Shown here in pieces: positions 1 to 7,449 of a DNA stretch of 9,315 nucleotides. The notes beneath the pieces were generated by a model. That model was not told the DNA's origin and searched no databases. It saw only the letters and a list, made by a program, of their open reading frames with translations. Every line of letters begins with the position of its first letter. Positions within the stretch are counted from its first letter, which is position 1. Position numbers and translations under genes: made by a program. Source of the DNA: Deltaproteobacteria bacterium (lineage in GTDB: Bacteria > Desulfobacterota > Desulfobacteria > Desulfobacterales > ETH-SRB1); the NCBI GenBank assembly GCA_019314185.1, contig JAFCZU010000095.1, positions 1 through 9,315 on the forward strand. Direction: 5' to 3'.

Positions 1-1
1 T

Positions 2-259
2 GTTGTGATGCAGGTAGGGTTTTGGGCCACGCCTATCTTCTGGGATATCAATATGATGCCACCTAAGGTTCAGATGATATTGAAACTGAATCCGATGTTC
101 TACATAGTTCAGGGATACCGTGAATCTTTTATCTATTTTGTCCCTTTCTGGAGGCATCCCTACCAGACCCTATATTTTTGGTTAGTAACACTGACGGTAT
201 TTGTCTGCGGTGCGTTGATATTCAAGAAACTAAAGCCGCAGTTTGCAGATGTATTGTAA
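2..259 (+). CDS. ABC-2 type polysaccharide export permease, C-terminal fragment
   Basis: This is the 3' end of a gene that begins before the window; the frame is open from base 2 to the TAA at 257-259. It encodes the last part of an inner-membrane permease of the Wzm/TagG class, which with an ATPase exports lipid-linked glycans such as O-antigen or teichoic acid. Visible hallmarks are the segment FWATPIFWDINMMPP followed by LKLNPMFYIVQGYRESF (the loop after the penultimate helices). A final hydrophobic helix (YFWLVTLTVFVCGALIFKKL) follows, and a short cytoplasmic tail ends in PQFADVL, typical of this family. The partner ATPase is not in the window and would normally lie next to this gene upstream. 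The next gene starts about 50 bases downstream on the same strand, so co-transcription is likely. The family call is firm; the exported glycan cannot be told from this fragment. Confidence 0.9.
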   Translation, partial: VVMQVGFWATPIFWDINMMPPKVQMILKLNPMFYIVQGYRESFIYFVPFWRHPYQTLYFWLVTLTVFVCGALIFKKLKPQFADVL

Positions 260-308
260 TAACATCGCAGGTTATAAGGATCAATATTCTGATGCCGGGA
301 ACTAAACA

Positions 309-2705
309 ATGCAAAGATGCATAATTGTGTTGGGGCCGCACAGGAGCGGCACATCGGCCATGGCAGGGCTGTTAAATTTGATGGGGATCGATTTCGGCCC
401 TTTTTTGATGCCTCCCAAAAAAGGCGAAAATGAAAAAGGGTTCTGGGAGCATTCAGAGATTGTCCAGATCCATGAGCGTCTATTGCGTGCACTTGACTCA
501 AACTGGCATGATATATCTCCTTTGCCTGAACATTGGTGGCAAAGCAATGTTGCAGTGGAGAGCATGAAGGATATCCTGAAGGTTTTAAAGAGGGATTTTT
601 TAAGGTCGCCGATTTGGGGGATTAAAGACCCCAGGATGTGTCGTTTGCTCCCATTGTGGTTAAAGATTTTTGATGAACTTGATCTTGATCCATTATTTGT
701 GCTTATTAGCCGGCATCCTTATGAGGTTGCCATGTCATTAAAAAAGCGTAATGGCCTTCAAAGAACCAGGTCTTATCTCCTCTGGTTGGACCATATGCTG
801 AAGATGGAGTTTTATACCCACTCTTTTCCAAGGACTTTCATCTCTTATGACGGCCTTTTGTCAAATTGGCGGAAAGCTGTAAGTGAAATCGCATCTGCCA
901 TTGATATAAGGTGGCCGGCCTCTTTTGATGAGGTTAAACATGAAGCTGAATTTTTTTTGTCTCCTTCGCTGCGGCACGAAAAGGCCGATCATGACTCTAA
1001 GTCCTTTGATCCTCAAATCTCTTCATGGGTCTTTGACTTATACAACCTTGTGGTCAATGCAAAAGATGAAGGCCAATTAAAAAAAGGCTTTTCCCGAATT
1101 CGAAACGGGTTTAATGAAGCGGTCTCTTTGTTCGGTCCGACTTTAAGATCTGAAGGACTTATCTGGCGTGAGGAAATAAAGCATGTTGCAGGGGACTACC
1201 AAAAAGAGATTGAGAGGATCGGGAAAGAACGCGACAGAATGCTTGAAGACAAGAATGTTGCCTGGCGTAGAGAAGTGGATCGTGTTGCAGGGGACTACCA
1301 AAAAGAGATTGAGAGGATCGGGAAAGAACGCGACAGAATGCTTGAAGACAAGAATTGCCAGATCCACCGTTTCTCTCAAATAGCCCCCCTGGTAAGTGTC
1401 ATCGTTGTAAATTTTAATGGAAAACCTTACTTGGGACCGTTCCTCGAGAGCCTTATGCGGCAAACCTACCAGAAATACGAAATAATTGTAGTAGATAACG
1501 GGTCTGCTGATGGTTCCGCCTCTTTTATCAGGAATAATTTTCCTCATGTGAGACTTATCTGTTCTGAAAAAAACCTGGGGTTTGCCGGAGGTAATAACTT
1601 AGGCATGAGAGTTGCCAGAGGACGGTTGTATGCCCTGATCAATAATGATACCGTGGTAGAGCCTGACTGGCTTTATTACCTGGTTTCAGAAATGGAGAGT
1701 GACTCTAAGATAGGGGCTGTCGGTTCCAAGATTATATTTTTTAAACCTTATCTTAATTTTACTATAGATTTGCCCACCTTTTGCCCTGCAAAGATGGGCG
1801 GCTTGTCAGACCGTCGCAACCTTGGTTTTTTGATGGACGAAAACAGCGGGATTGATGGTTGTTCTTACCATAAACCCGTTTTTTGCGCTGGTTTTTATAA
1901 CCCTGAATATATCAATGAGATGGTGGTGCGTTGGACAATGGGCCATGCTGAGTTCATGTTTCCAGTAGACCGGACAGACAGTGATGCAGCATTGCGCTTG
2001 GTCGTCGCAGGCGGAAAAGAAAATAGCGGCAGCCGATTCAGTGTTAAGCTGGATGGAGAATTGTTGGGTGAAAGGACTCTGGGCAAGGATTTTGCCGAGT
2101 TTCTTTTTAATATCCCTGTGAAAAAAGTGCGGGAGAAGTCCTTTTATCTTCTTAACAATGCTGCCTCCTTTTTGGATGAAAAGGGGAATGCGGGGGACAG
2201 AGGAATCTATCGGCCTGATAGAGGCCAGTTTGATGAAAGAGAAGACGTAGAGGCATTATGCGGATGTTCAATGTTGATAAGGAAGGAGGTATTGCAAAAA
2301 ATTGGTTATTTTGATGAAGACTTTTTTATGTATTATGAAGATACAGATCTGTCGTGGCGTATGAGACGTCATGGATTTCGTCTGAGGTATCAGCCACTAA
2401 GCGTTGTAAATCATATCCATGCAGGGACAAGTCGAGAAGGGTCTTCGGTGTTTATTTTCTACGTAACAAGAAACAGAATATTGATGACATTGAAGAACGC
2501 CTCCTTAAAGGACAACGTCATCATTTTTCTGGTGGAGTGTGGTCAAAACCTGAGGCTGGCATACCGCTGGTTACGTGCAATAAAGGACGGCCCTATTGCA
2601 GCTCAGATTGGAAAAGAGTTAAAGATAAGACTTCGAGTCTATCTAAGCCTGTTTAAACTGGCGCCCAGGATGATTTTAAAGCGCCTGAGATTAATCTCCA
2701 ATTAG
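309..2705 (+). CDS. Sulfotransferase-like / GT2 glycosyltransferase fusion protein
   Basis: A 798-residue cytoplasmic protein with two predicted enzyme parts. Residues about 1-250 resemble PAPS-dependent sulfotransferases. GPHRSGTSAMAG (9-20) fits the 5'-phosphosulfate loop, WGIKDPR (103-109) follows, and SRHPYEVAMS (134-143), with R135 and S143, fits the 3'-phosphate site. Residues 286-351 are a charged linker made of two 33-residue repeats. A GT2 (GT-A) domain starts near residue 362 (VSVIVVNFNG): VVDNGSADGS lies at 394-403, NLGFAGGNN at 422-430, the metal-binding NND at 445-447, and the acceptor-side motif MYYEDTDLSWR at 674-684. An extra domain of about 110 residues (527-636) is inserted between NND and the CGCSMLIR segment. 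The start is chosen because the P-loop-like motif begins at residue 8; a weak GGGA lies 8 bases upstream. It probably adds a sugar, and perhaps sulfate, to the exported glycan. Domain calls are strong; substrates are unknown and sulfotransferase activity is inferred. Confidence 0.88.
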   Translation: MQRCIIVLGPHRSGTSAMAGLLNLMGIDFGPFLMPPKKGENEKGFWEHSEIVQIHERLLRALDSNWHDISPLPEHWWQSNVAVESMKDILKVLKRDFLRSPIWGIKDPRMCRLLPLWLKIFDELDLDPLFVLISRHPYEVAMSLKKRNGLQRTRSYLLWLDHMLKMEFYTHSFPRTFISYDGLLSNWRKAVSEIASAIDIRWPASFDEVKHEAEFFLSPSLRHEKADHDSKSFDPQISSWVFDLYNLVVNAKDEGQLKKGFSRIRNGFNEAVSLFGPTLRSEGLIWREEIKHVAGDYQKEIERIGKERDRMLEDKNVAWRREVDRVAGDYQKEIERIGKERDRMLEDKNCQIHRFSQIAPLVSVIVVNFNGKPYLGPFLESLMRQTYQKYEIIVVDNGSADGSASFIRNNFPHVRLICSEKNLGFAGGNNLGMRVARGRLYALINNDTVVEPDWLYYLVSEMESDSKIGAVGSKIIFFKPYLNFTIDLPTFCPAKMGGLSDRRNLGFLMDENSGIDGCSYHKPVFCAGFYNPEYINEMVVRWTMGHAEFMFPVDRTDSDAALRLVVAGGKENSGSRFSVKLDGELLGERTLGKDFAEFLFNIPVKKVREKSFYLLNNAASFLDEKGNAGDRGIYRPDRGQFDEREDVEALCGCSMLIRKEVLQKIGYFDEDFFMYYEDTDLSWRMRRHGFRLRYQPLSVVNHIHAGTSREGSSVFIFYVTRNRILMTLKNASLKDNVIIFLVECGQNLRLAYRWLRAIKDGPIAAQIGKELKIRLRVYLSLFKLAPRMILKRLRLISN
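1164..1361 (+). repeat. 99-bp in-frame tandem duplication (two 33-residue linker repeats)
   Basis: Two direct copies with a 99-base period lie inside the fusion gene. The cores at 1184-1256 and 1283-1355 (73 bases) are identical; the flanking 26 bases are diverged but still alike (both contain CTGGCGT). The encoded units are residues 286-318 (begins WREEIKHVAGDYQKE) and 319-351 (begins WRREVDRVAGDYQKE), rich in Glu, Lys and Arg and coiled-coil-like. Identity at synonymous positions means the duplication, or a later homogenisation, is recent. Because the period is a multiple of three, copy-number change would keep the reading frame and alter the spacing between the sulfotransferase-like and GT2 domains. 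Confidence 0.95.
1887..2216 (+). other. Accessory domain inserted in the GT2 catalytic region
   Basis: Residues about 527-636 of the fusion protein are not part of the normal GT2 fold. The sequence opens with AGFYNPE (527-533), has RWTMGHAEF (541-549), several alternating hydrophobic beta-like stretches, and closes with ASFLDEKGNAGDRGIY (619-634). The same order of landmarks occurs in the inserted segment of the neighbouring GT4 protein (GFYGLE, CWGGGKAWV, TFIPAESGYNEDTRHLGI), with similar spacing. The pattern suggests a beta-sandwich, possibly glycan-binding. I cannot name a family, and the function is inference. Confidence 0.6.
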
Positions 2706-2731
2706 AATGCTGACACGGTCAATAAGACAAT

Positions 2732-4270
2732 ATGAAAATAGGCATTTATAACCGCTATTGGAACACTTTTGGGGGAGGCGAAAAACATGTTGGCGTGATT
2801 GCGGAAATTTTGAGCCAACACTTTGACGTAGATCTTATCGGGACAGAACCCGTCAATTTGTCTGAACTATGCTCTCAACTCGACCTGAGTTTACCCAATG
2901 TGCGATATGTCATGTGGCCACCCCTCCACTGTGGTGAACTTTCCTCTTTAACCAAAAAATATGATCTATTTATCAATAGTACTTATTGTTCACCATTAGC
3001 ATCTATGGCGAAAAAGTCAGTGTACCTTGTCTTTTTTCCACATTGGTTGGTGCCGGTGGCTTTTTCACCTGTTGCAGATGCATTCGTTTCTGTTCTGAAA
3101 AGCTTTGCTGCTCCCGAAATTGTCCCTTTGTCGGGTTTTTACGGTCTGGAGAGCAATGGGATATGTTGGGGGGGGGGTAAAGCCTGGGTGCGTTTAAGGA
3201 CTTCTATGTTCGATAGTAGAAGTGAAGCACGGATACCCATTTGGGACTATAGGAGTGATTTGAAGCATAGACTGTTGTCCGTCAAGGGAGAAGGTATATG
3301 TTGGAGTCTCAATGGTGAGGAATTAGTGATCAAACGCATAAAACAGCCCACGAAAGCGGTTGATCTGTGTATTTTTACGAAGACATTTATTCCGGCAGAA
3401 AGCGGGTACAACGAGGATACTCGTCATCTTGGTATAGGTCTCAATCTTTACGGGCTACGCCGGAAGAGATATCTATATGTTTATAAGCACTGGATTAATA
3501 GAATGGTCAGTAGAATGCCAACACGATCCTTTGTTTCCACTTATGATTATTTTATAGCCAATTCACAATTCACGCGCACATGGCTCCTGAGACGCTGGGG
3601 GAGAGAATCGGTGGTTTTAAATCCCCCAGTTAAAACCGGCAAGTTCAAACCTCCCTCCATGAATAGAAAGAAAAGGGTTATCCTGAGCGTTGGCCGTTTT
3701 TTTGCTGGAGGGCACAACAAGAAACATATCAAAATGTTGAAGGCCTTTCGCGGGATGTGTGATAGAGGAGAAATTCCTGAAGGCTGGGAATACCATATAG
3801 TGGGCAAGGTTCACCGCGAAAGAGAAGTTCACGTTCGGTACTTTTCGAAAGTGCAGAGATTGGCAGTGGGGTACCCCGTAAAGGTGTTGGCGGACTTAAG
3901 GTTTAGCGATTTGCTTAATGAGTATCATTCAGCAAGTATTTTTTGGCATGCTGCTGGGTGGGGGGAAGATGAAAACAGACATCCGGAACGGTGTGAACAT
4001 TTTGGAATGAGCACATGTGAAGCAATGAGCGCTGGGTGTATCCCCGTGGTCGTTGCGAAGGCTGGACAACTGGAAATTGTTCATGATGGAAAAAATGGAT
4101 TTACATTTACTAGCGAAAAAGAGATAGTTCAAAAGACCAAGAGACTAATAGCCACGCATGATAGTCGGGCAATGGTAAAATTGGCTAATTCTGCTATGGA
4201 CACAGTCAAGAAATTTTCGCGCGAGAAGTTTAGAGAGCGTGTTATGGCATTTATTTCGGGCATTATATAG
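2732..4270 (+). CDS. GT4-type (GT-B) glycosyltransferase with inserted domain
   Basis: A 512-residue cytoplasmic transferase that probably moves a sugar from a nucleotide donor to the growing glycan. The N-terminal Rossmann half begins MKIGIYNRYWNTFGGGEKHV, with the glycine-rich GGGEKH loop typical of GT4. VFFPHWL (100-106) and YDYFIANSQFTRTWLL (271-286) bracket an inserted domain at about 128-243. The C-terminal half has ILSVGRFFAGGHNKKH (317-332), the donor-site glutamates E422 and E430 in CEHFGMSTCE (EX7E), and HDGKNGFTF (451-459). The family usually has 350-400 residues; the excess is the insertion. The gene starts 26 bases after the fusion gene on the same strand, with no clear Shine-Dalgarno, which suggests translational coupling or weak initiation. 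A G10 tract at 3168-3177 keeps the frame open; one G more or fewer would truncate the protein near residue 149. The family is certain; sugar and linkage are unknown. Confidence 0.9.
   Translation: MKIGIYNRYWNTFGGGEKHVGVIAEILSQHFDVDLIGTEPVNLSELCSQLDLSLPNVRYVMWPPLHCGELSSLTKKYDLFINSTYCSPLASMAKKSVYLVFFPHWLVPVAFSPVADAFVSVLKSFAAPEIVPLSGFYGLESNGICWGGGKAWVRLRTSMFDSRSEARIPIWDYRSDLKHRLLSVKGEGICWSLNGEELVIKRIKQPTKAVDLCIFTKTFIPAESGYNEDTRHLGIGLNLYGLRRKRYLYVYKHWINRMVSRMPTRSFVSTYDYFIANSQFTRTWLLRRWGRESVVLNPPVKTGKFKPPSMNRKKRVILSVGRFFAGGHNKKHIKMLKAFRGMCDRGEIPEGWEYHIVGKVHREREVHVRYFSKVQRLAVGYPVKVLADLRFSDLLNEYHSASIFWHAAGWGEDENRHPERCEHFGMSTCEAMSAGCIPVVVAKAGQLEIVHDGKNGFTFTSEKEIVQKTKRLIATHDSRAMVKLANSAMDTVKKFSREKFRERVMAFISGII
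3113..3460 (+). other. Accessory domain inserted between the GT-B halves of the GT4 protein
   Basis: Residues about 128-243 interrupt the GT4 fold, after the FFPHWL strand and before YDYFIANSQFT. Landmarks are SGFYGLE (134-140), CWGGGKAWV (145-153), WSLNGEEL (191-198) and KTFIPAESGYNEDTRHLGI (217-235). They match in order and spacing those of the insertion in the preceding GT2 fusion protein: Trp to the Asp-x-Arg/Asp-Arg site is 83 residues here and 88 there. The homology between the two insertions is by-eye inference. The G10 tract falls exactly in the CWGGGK segment. Confidence 0.6.
3168..3177 (+). repeat. G10 homopolymer in the GT4 coding sequence, candidate phase-variation tract
   Basis: Ten consecutive G follow TATGTT and precede TAAAGC. 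In frame they give Trp-Gly-Gly-Gly-Lys (residues 146-150). With eleven G the next codon is TAA at once. With nine G the frame reads GTA AAG CCT GGG TGC GTT and then TAA. Either slip therefore removes the catalytic C-terminal half. Poly-G tracts of this length in surface-glycan genes are established ON/OFF switches in Campylobacter, Helicobacter and Neisseria. That this one varies is inference, and its counted length is also open to sequencing error. Confidence 0.75.
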
Positions 4271-4367
4271 AAATGCTACTTGAAGTCTATGTGCAGATCA
4301 GCCGATTTATGAAAAAAGGTTATGCAGAGCATTGGCATTCTTTTGAGATATGTTGGAAAGCGGATTA

Positions 4368-4490
4368 CCCTGCAACGACACTTGTCATTTCGACCGAAGG
4401 GAGAAATCTTTAACTATTTGTTTTATAATAAGATTTCTCGTCGCTTTGCTCCTCGAAATGACATCTAAAATGGTAAGTGACGTTGTAGGG
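4368..4490. repeat. Nested imperfect palindromic element (REP/MITE-like)
   Basis: The element sits in the 308-base gap (4271-4578) between the GT4 and membrane-protein genes. Outer arms are CCCTGCAACGACACTT (4368-4383) and AAGTGACGTTGTAGGG (4475-4490), which pair at 14 of 16 positions. Middle arms are TGTCATTTCGA (4383-4393) and TCGAAATGACA (4453-4463), a perfect match. Inner arms are GAGAAATCTT (4401-4410) and AAGATTTCTC (4430-4439), also perfect, with an AT-rich loop. The GTCATTTCGA...GAGAAATCTT pattern resembles dispersed intergenic palindromes seen in many bacterial genomes. It could fold as RNA and end or attenuate transcription, but there is no U-tract after the stem. I see nothing else in the gap, including no clear Shine-Dalgarno for the next gene. 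A 65-codon frame across the element is an artefact of the repeat. Confidence 0.85.
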
Positions 4491-4578
4491 ATTAAAGGGC
4501 TTTATGGTAAGGCCAGACAGGTAGCTTCGTACATCTGCGGTGGTTGAACATTGGAAATGACAAAGTCAAAGACAGCTA

Positions 4579-6288
4579 ATGTATTGTAGGATGTCGATAC
4601 GAAACCAGGTAGTGGCTTTTCGTGCAAAGAGATTAGCTTATGTTATCTTAGTCATTTGCAACTGTATTTACTTCCATCAGGTTTTGTTGCATTTAGGGGA
4701 TGGGATATTCGGCGGGTTGGACGCAAAATTCAATCTGTACGTATTGGAACAGGTCTTTCAAAATATTCAACATGCGCGAGATGCATATTATGGACAATTC
4801 TTTTTTCCATATGAACAAACACTGGCTTTCAGTTCAAATCTGTTTTTTTTTCAAATCGGCTATTTTCCATTACGAGTCATGGGGTTCAATCCGCAGTCTG
4901 CATTTAACTTGCTTGTGCTCGCAAATTTTTCTGTTTTATCTATAATTGTTTTTAGCTGGTCAACAGGATTGCTCAGGCACACATCACTTGCGTTATGCGT
5001 TGCTATTTTGAGCACGACTATGAGTGTGCCGGCCCATTATCTCCATATGCATTTTCAACTTTTCGTTTGTTATTATTATTTGGGCACCATTGTATTTATT
5101 GAGTTATACATGAGAAAATTGCGAGTCAAGTATGTATGGTTTGCCTTATTGTCTGTTGTCGCTGCTTTTTTGACGGATCCTGCGACCGCCATCATGGGGT
5201 ACTTGATTGTAATTGTGTACTTATTGGTCAAATGGCGGTGGGTTACGTCTGTTCTGAAAAATGATCTCAATATGAAAAGGTTATTAACGCTTCTCGTGGG
5301 CGTTTTTACCTCTTTCACGCTTTTGATATGGGCGGCGTATCCTTATTTTAAAGTAGCTATGCAATTTGGTTATCGACAGATAGATGAGGTTGGAACGTAT
5401 TCTTCTCGGCTGTTTTCGTTCTTGTTGGCCCCACCTGCTTCTTCCTTTCATAAAATGATAGCGTCAAAATGGGGGTATCACGAAGCCACGCACTTCCCAG
5501 GTTTCTTATTTTTGGCCTCATTAGTACTAGGAATACTCTATGTCGTGTTGAACAAAAGAAAAAGATATTGGCCCTATTTGTGTGTTGTATTAGTTGTTTA
5601 CGTAATTTCATTTGGTCCCAAGCTGTTTTCTACGGATGTTCCCAATCCTTTGTATTATATACCCCATTACCTTTTGCCTGGATTTCGTGGCATACGTGCT
5701 CTCGGGCGTTTTGGACTCCTTTTGTTCCCGATTCTGTCATTTTTTGTAGTGTATATGTGTTGGAAAATATGTCTTAGGCTATTTCCCACAGGATGGTCCC
5801 GCATTGCAATTCTGATATTGGTTCTGAGCATATCTCTGGACGGCCTTACACTTATGAAGTCTGATGGTTTCAGTTACGCAAAAGAAACAAACAAATATAA
5901 TGAATGGAATCAAGTTATAGAATCCGGTGCGAGCACTATAAAAATTCCGTATGAGCCGTGGCCTTCTAATCCCAGCAAAGTAACTGAGCAAATGTTAGGG
6001 ATCTTGAGAACCCAAGCACGGTGTGTCAACGGCTATAGCGGGTTTTCAACGCCTCTAAGAGACAAATATGAGCGAATTGCAAGAATGACAAAATTGAATA
6101 GTGAATATGAGGTCGAAACCTTCATAAATGAACTCGGGAAGGACAAAATACAGTGGCTCATCGCAGAAAGGTATAGAGTTCCCCAGACTTTGAAAGACCG
6201 CTTGCAACGCTTTTTTGGAAAGGACAGTTTTTATTCAAGTACACATTTTCTGTTTTTCAGAATACCGTTGTCAGAAGGAGATGGTTAG
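4579..6288 (+). CDS. GT-C-like polytopic membrane protein
   Basis: A 569-residue integral membrane protein with about 11-12 hydrophobic helices between residues 18 and 423 and a soluble C-terminal part (about 430-569), probably periplasmic. After the first helix comes a loop with GGLDAKFN (45-52) and FFFPYEQTLAFSS (74-86), then GFNPQSAFNLLVL (102-114), HYLHMHFQL (153-161) and GFRGIRALGRFG (368-379). This layout, with an acidic residue in the first outer loop, recalls GT-C transferases and a large group of unnamed membrane proteins in glycan clusters. Such enzymes use polyprenyl-phosphate sugars. The downstream DPM1-like gene could supply such a donor, but this is inference. The start is uncertain: ATG at 4579 and ATG at 4591 are both possible, and neither has a well-placed Shine-Dalgarno. 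The gene is AT-rich and contains a T9 run at 4843-4851. The real-gene call is firm; the function is tentative. Confidence 0.8.
   Translation: MYCRMSIRNQVVAFRAKRLAYVILVICNCIYFHQVLLHLGDGIFGGLDAKFNLYVLEQVFQNIQHARDAYYGQFFFPYEQTLAFSSNLFFFQIGYFPLRVMGFNPQSAFNLLVLANFSVLSIIVFSWSTGLLRHTSLALCVAILSTTMSVPAHYLHMHFQLFVCYYYLGTIVFIELYMRKLRVKYVWFALLSVVAAFLTDPATAIMGYLIVIVYLLVKWRWVTSVLKNDLNMKRLLTLLVGVFTSFTLLIWAAYPYFKVAMQFGYRQIDEVGTYSSRLFSFLLAPPASSFHKMIASKWGYHEATHFPGFLFLASLVLGILYVVLNKRKRYWPYLCVVLVVYVISFGPKLFSTDVPNPLYYIPHYLLPGFRGIRALGRFGLLLFPILSFFVVYMCWKICLRLFPTGWSRIAILILVLSISLDGLTLMKSDGFSYAKETNKYNEWNQVIESGASTIKIPYEPWPSNPSKVTEQMLGILRTQARCVNGYSGFSTPLRDKYERIARMTKLNSEYEVETFINELGKDKIQWLIAERYRVPQTLKDRLQRFFGKDSFYSSTHFLFFRIPLSEGDG
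4843..4851 (+). repeat. T9 homopolymer in the membrane-protein gene
   Basis: Nine consecutive T encode three Phe codons within NLFFFQIG (residues 87-94). A one-base gain would lead to a stop about twenty codons later. Poly-T of this length can slip during replication, but AT-rich genes contain such runs by chance, so this is a weaker candidate switch than the G10 tract upstream. Confidence 0.4.
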
Positions 6289-6495
6289 ATAGCTGAGAGA
6301 TGACTTCTAACCAGCTTTGTTGCAGAGGAGAGCAGTGAATTGGTGGTGAAAATGGGAAGGGTTTCGGGAGATTACTGATCTGTGAGGCGGTTGGACACTA
6401 TTTTTTTGTGGAAAATCGGTTAGAGGTTAAGCGATTGAAAAATACTGGTTCATAGATAGGATGGTTTTGAGATGTTTCAAAATCAGTGAAAACTT

Positions 6496-6500
6496 GAGGG
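6496..6500 (+). promoter_or_regulatory. Ribosome binding site of the DPM1-like gene
   Basis: GAGGG, preceded by TT, lies four bases upstream of the ATG at 6505 and supports that start. It is clearer than the sites before the other plus-strand genes here. Confidence 0.6.
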
Positions 6501-6504
6501 CTAT

Positions 6505-7224
6505 ATGAAACTGTCAATAGTTATACCGTGTTACAACGAAGTTAATACCATTCGGCAGGTTGTAAAAGCCGTGAAAAAAGCTCCCGTAGAAAAGAAGGAG
6601 ATTATTATTGTTGATGATTGTTCTACTGATGGTACAAGTGATTTATTAAAAAATGAAATTGAGGCTCAAGTAAACAAGGTTGTTTACCACGACAAGAATA
6701 TGGGAAAAGGTGCTGCGTTGAGGTCTGGCTTTGCCCAAGTCACGGGAGATGTGGTCGTGGTCCAGGACGCTGACCTTGAATATGATCCGCAGGAATACCC
6801 CCTTTTGATGGAACCTATCCTAAAAGGCAGGGCAGATGTTGTATTTGGGTCACGATTTGTGGGTGGACAGTCGCATAGAGTAGTATATTTTTGGCACATG
6901 GTTGGAAACAGGATGTTGACATTCATTTCAAACATGTGCACGAATATAAACCTGACTGATATGGAGACGTGCTATAAGATGTTCCGGCGGCAAGTGATTC
7001 AAGGAATCGACATTGAGGAAGATCGCTTTGGCTTTGAGCCTGAAATTACCGCAAAAGTGGCACATGCTGGATATAGGATTTACGAAGTTGGTATATCCTA
7101 TTACGGAAGGACGTATGCTGAGGGGAAAAAAATCGGGTGGAAAGACGGGTTTAGAGCAATATATGCCATTGTAAAATATAACTTGTTGTGCAGGCTATGG
7201 AAAAATCCAAGTATGAAGAACTGA
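6505..7224 (+). CDS. DPM1-like GT2 glycosyltransferase
   Basis: A 239-residue enzyme of the dolichol/polyprenyl-phosphate mannose synthase-like branch of GT2. It is predicted to transfer a hexose from a nucleotide sugar to polyprenyl phosphate at the inner face of the membrane. Visible motifs are [12 protein letters not shown] (5-16), [12 protein letters not shown] (33-44), [11 protein letters not shown] (65-75), the metal-binding QDADLEYDP (87-95) with D88 and D90, VFGSRF (113-118), the acceptor motif [12 protein letters not shown] (151-162) and [12 protein letters not shown] (175-186). The length equals the soluble, DPM1-type form; there are no C-terminal membrane helices as in GtrB/ArnC-like enzymes. 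A good Shine-Dalgarno (GAGGG, 6496-6500) sits four bases before the ATG. The 216 bases between the previous stop and this gene contain nothing I recognise. The family is very clear; the sugar is not known. Confidence 0.92.
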   Translation: MKLSIVIPCYNEVNTIRQVVKAVKKAPVEKKEIIIVDDCSTDGTSDLLKNEIEAQVNKVVYHDKNMGKGAALRSGFAQVTGDVVVVQDADLEYDPQEYPLLMEPILKGRADVVFGSRFVGGQSHRVVYFWHMVGNRMLTFISNMCTNINLTDMETCYKMFRRQVIQGIDIEEDRFGFEPEITAKVAHAGYRIYEVGISYYGRTYAEGKKIGWKDGFRAIYAIVKYNLLCRLWKNPSMKN

Positions 7225-7449
7225 AAAATATCAATACTGTTCGGCATGACTTTTGCTTGTATCTCTTTTGCTCGAAAAAAGTTTGCAAGACCTCTCCGGA
7301 AGATCGGGTTTCATCAACCGAAGACCATTCAGACTTGGATTTGCAGTCCCTTTACTTCTAAAGTACCCACTTTCTGGCAGTCAAACTTATCAAGCAAAGA
7401 AATGTGCCGAACAGTATTGATGTTTTATCGCAAACAACATACGGAATGT

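Noticed and set aside
951..958. T8 run in the fusion gene as a phase-variation tract
   Set aside because: Runs of this length occur by chance in AT-rich codons (Phe-Phe-Leu here), so alone it is weak evidence.
1143..1547. 134-codon minus-strand frame containing two copies of a hydrophobic repeat
   Set aside because: It is the antisense reading of the duplicated linker; the plus-strand frame has clear domains on both sides.
2986..3180. 64-codon plus-strand frame ending at the G10 tract
   Set aside because: It is a shadow of the GT4 gene in another frame, though its TAA is the stop that would be reached after a one-G gain.
4350..4547. 65-codon plus-strand frame in the gap before the membrane-protein gene
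   Set aside because: It runs through both arms of the palindromic element, and its translation has no protein-like character.
6289..6504. Possible inverted repeat (TTCTAACC near 6304, GGTTAGAG near 6418) in the gap before the DPM1-like gene
   Set aside because: The arms are short, imperfect and more than 100 bases apart, with no U-tract or other support for a terminator or regulatory RNA.
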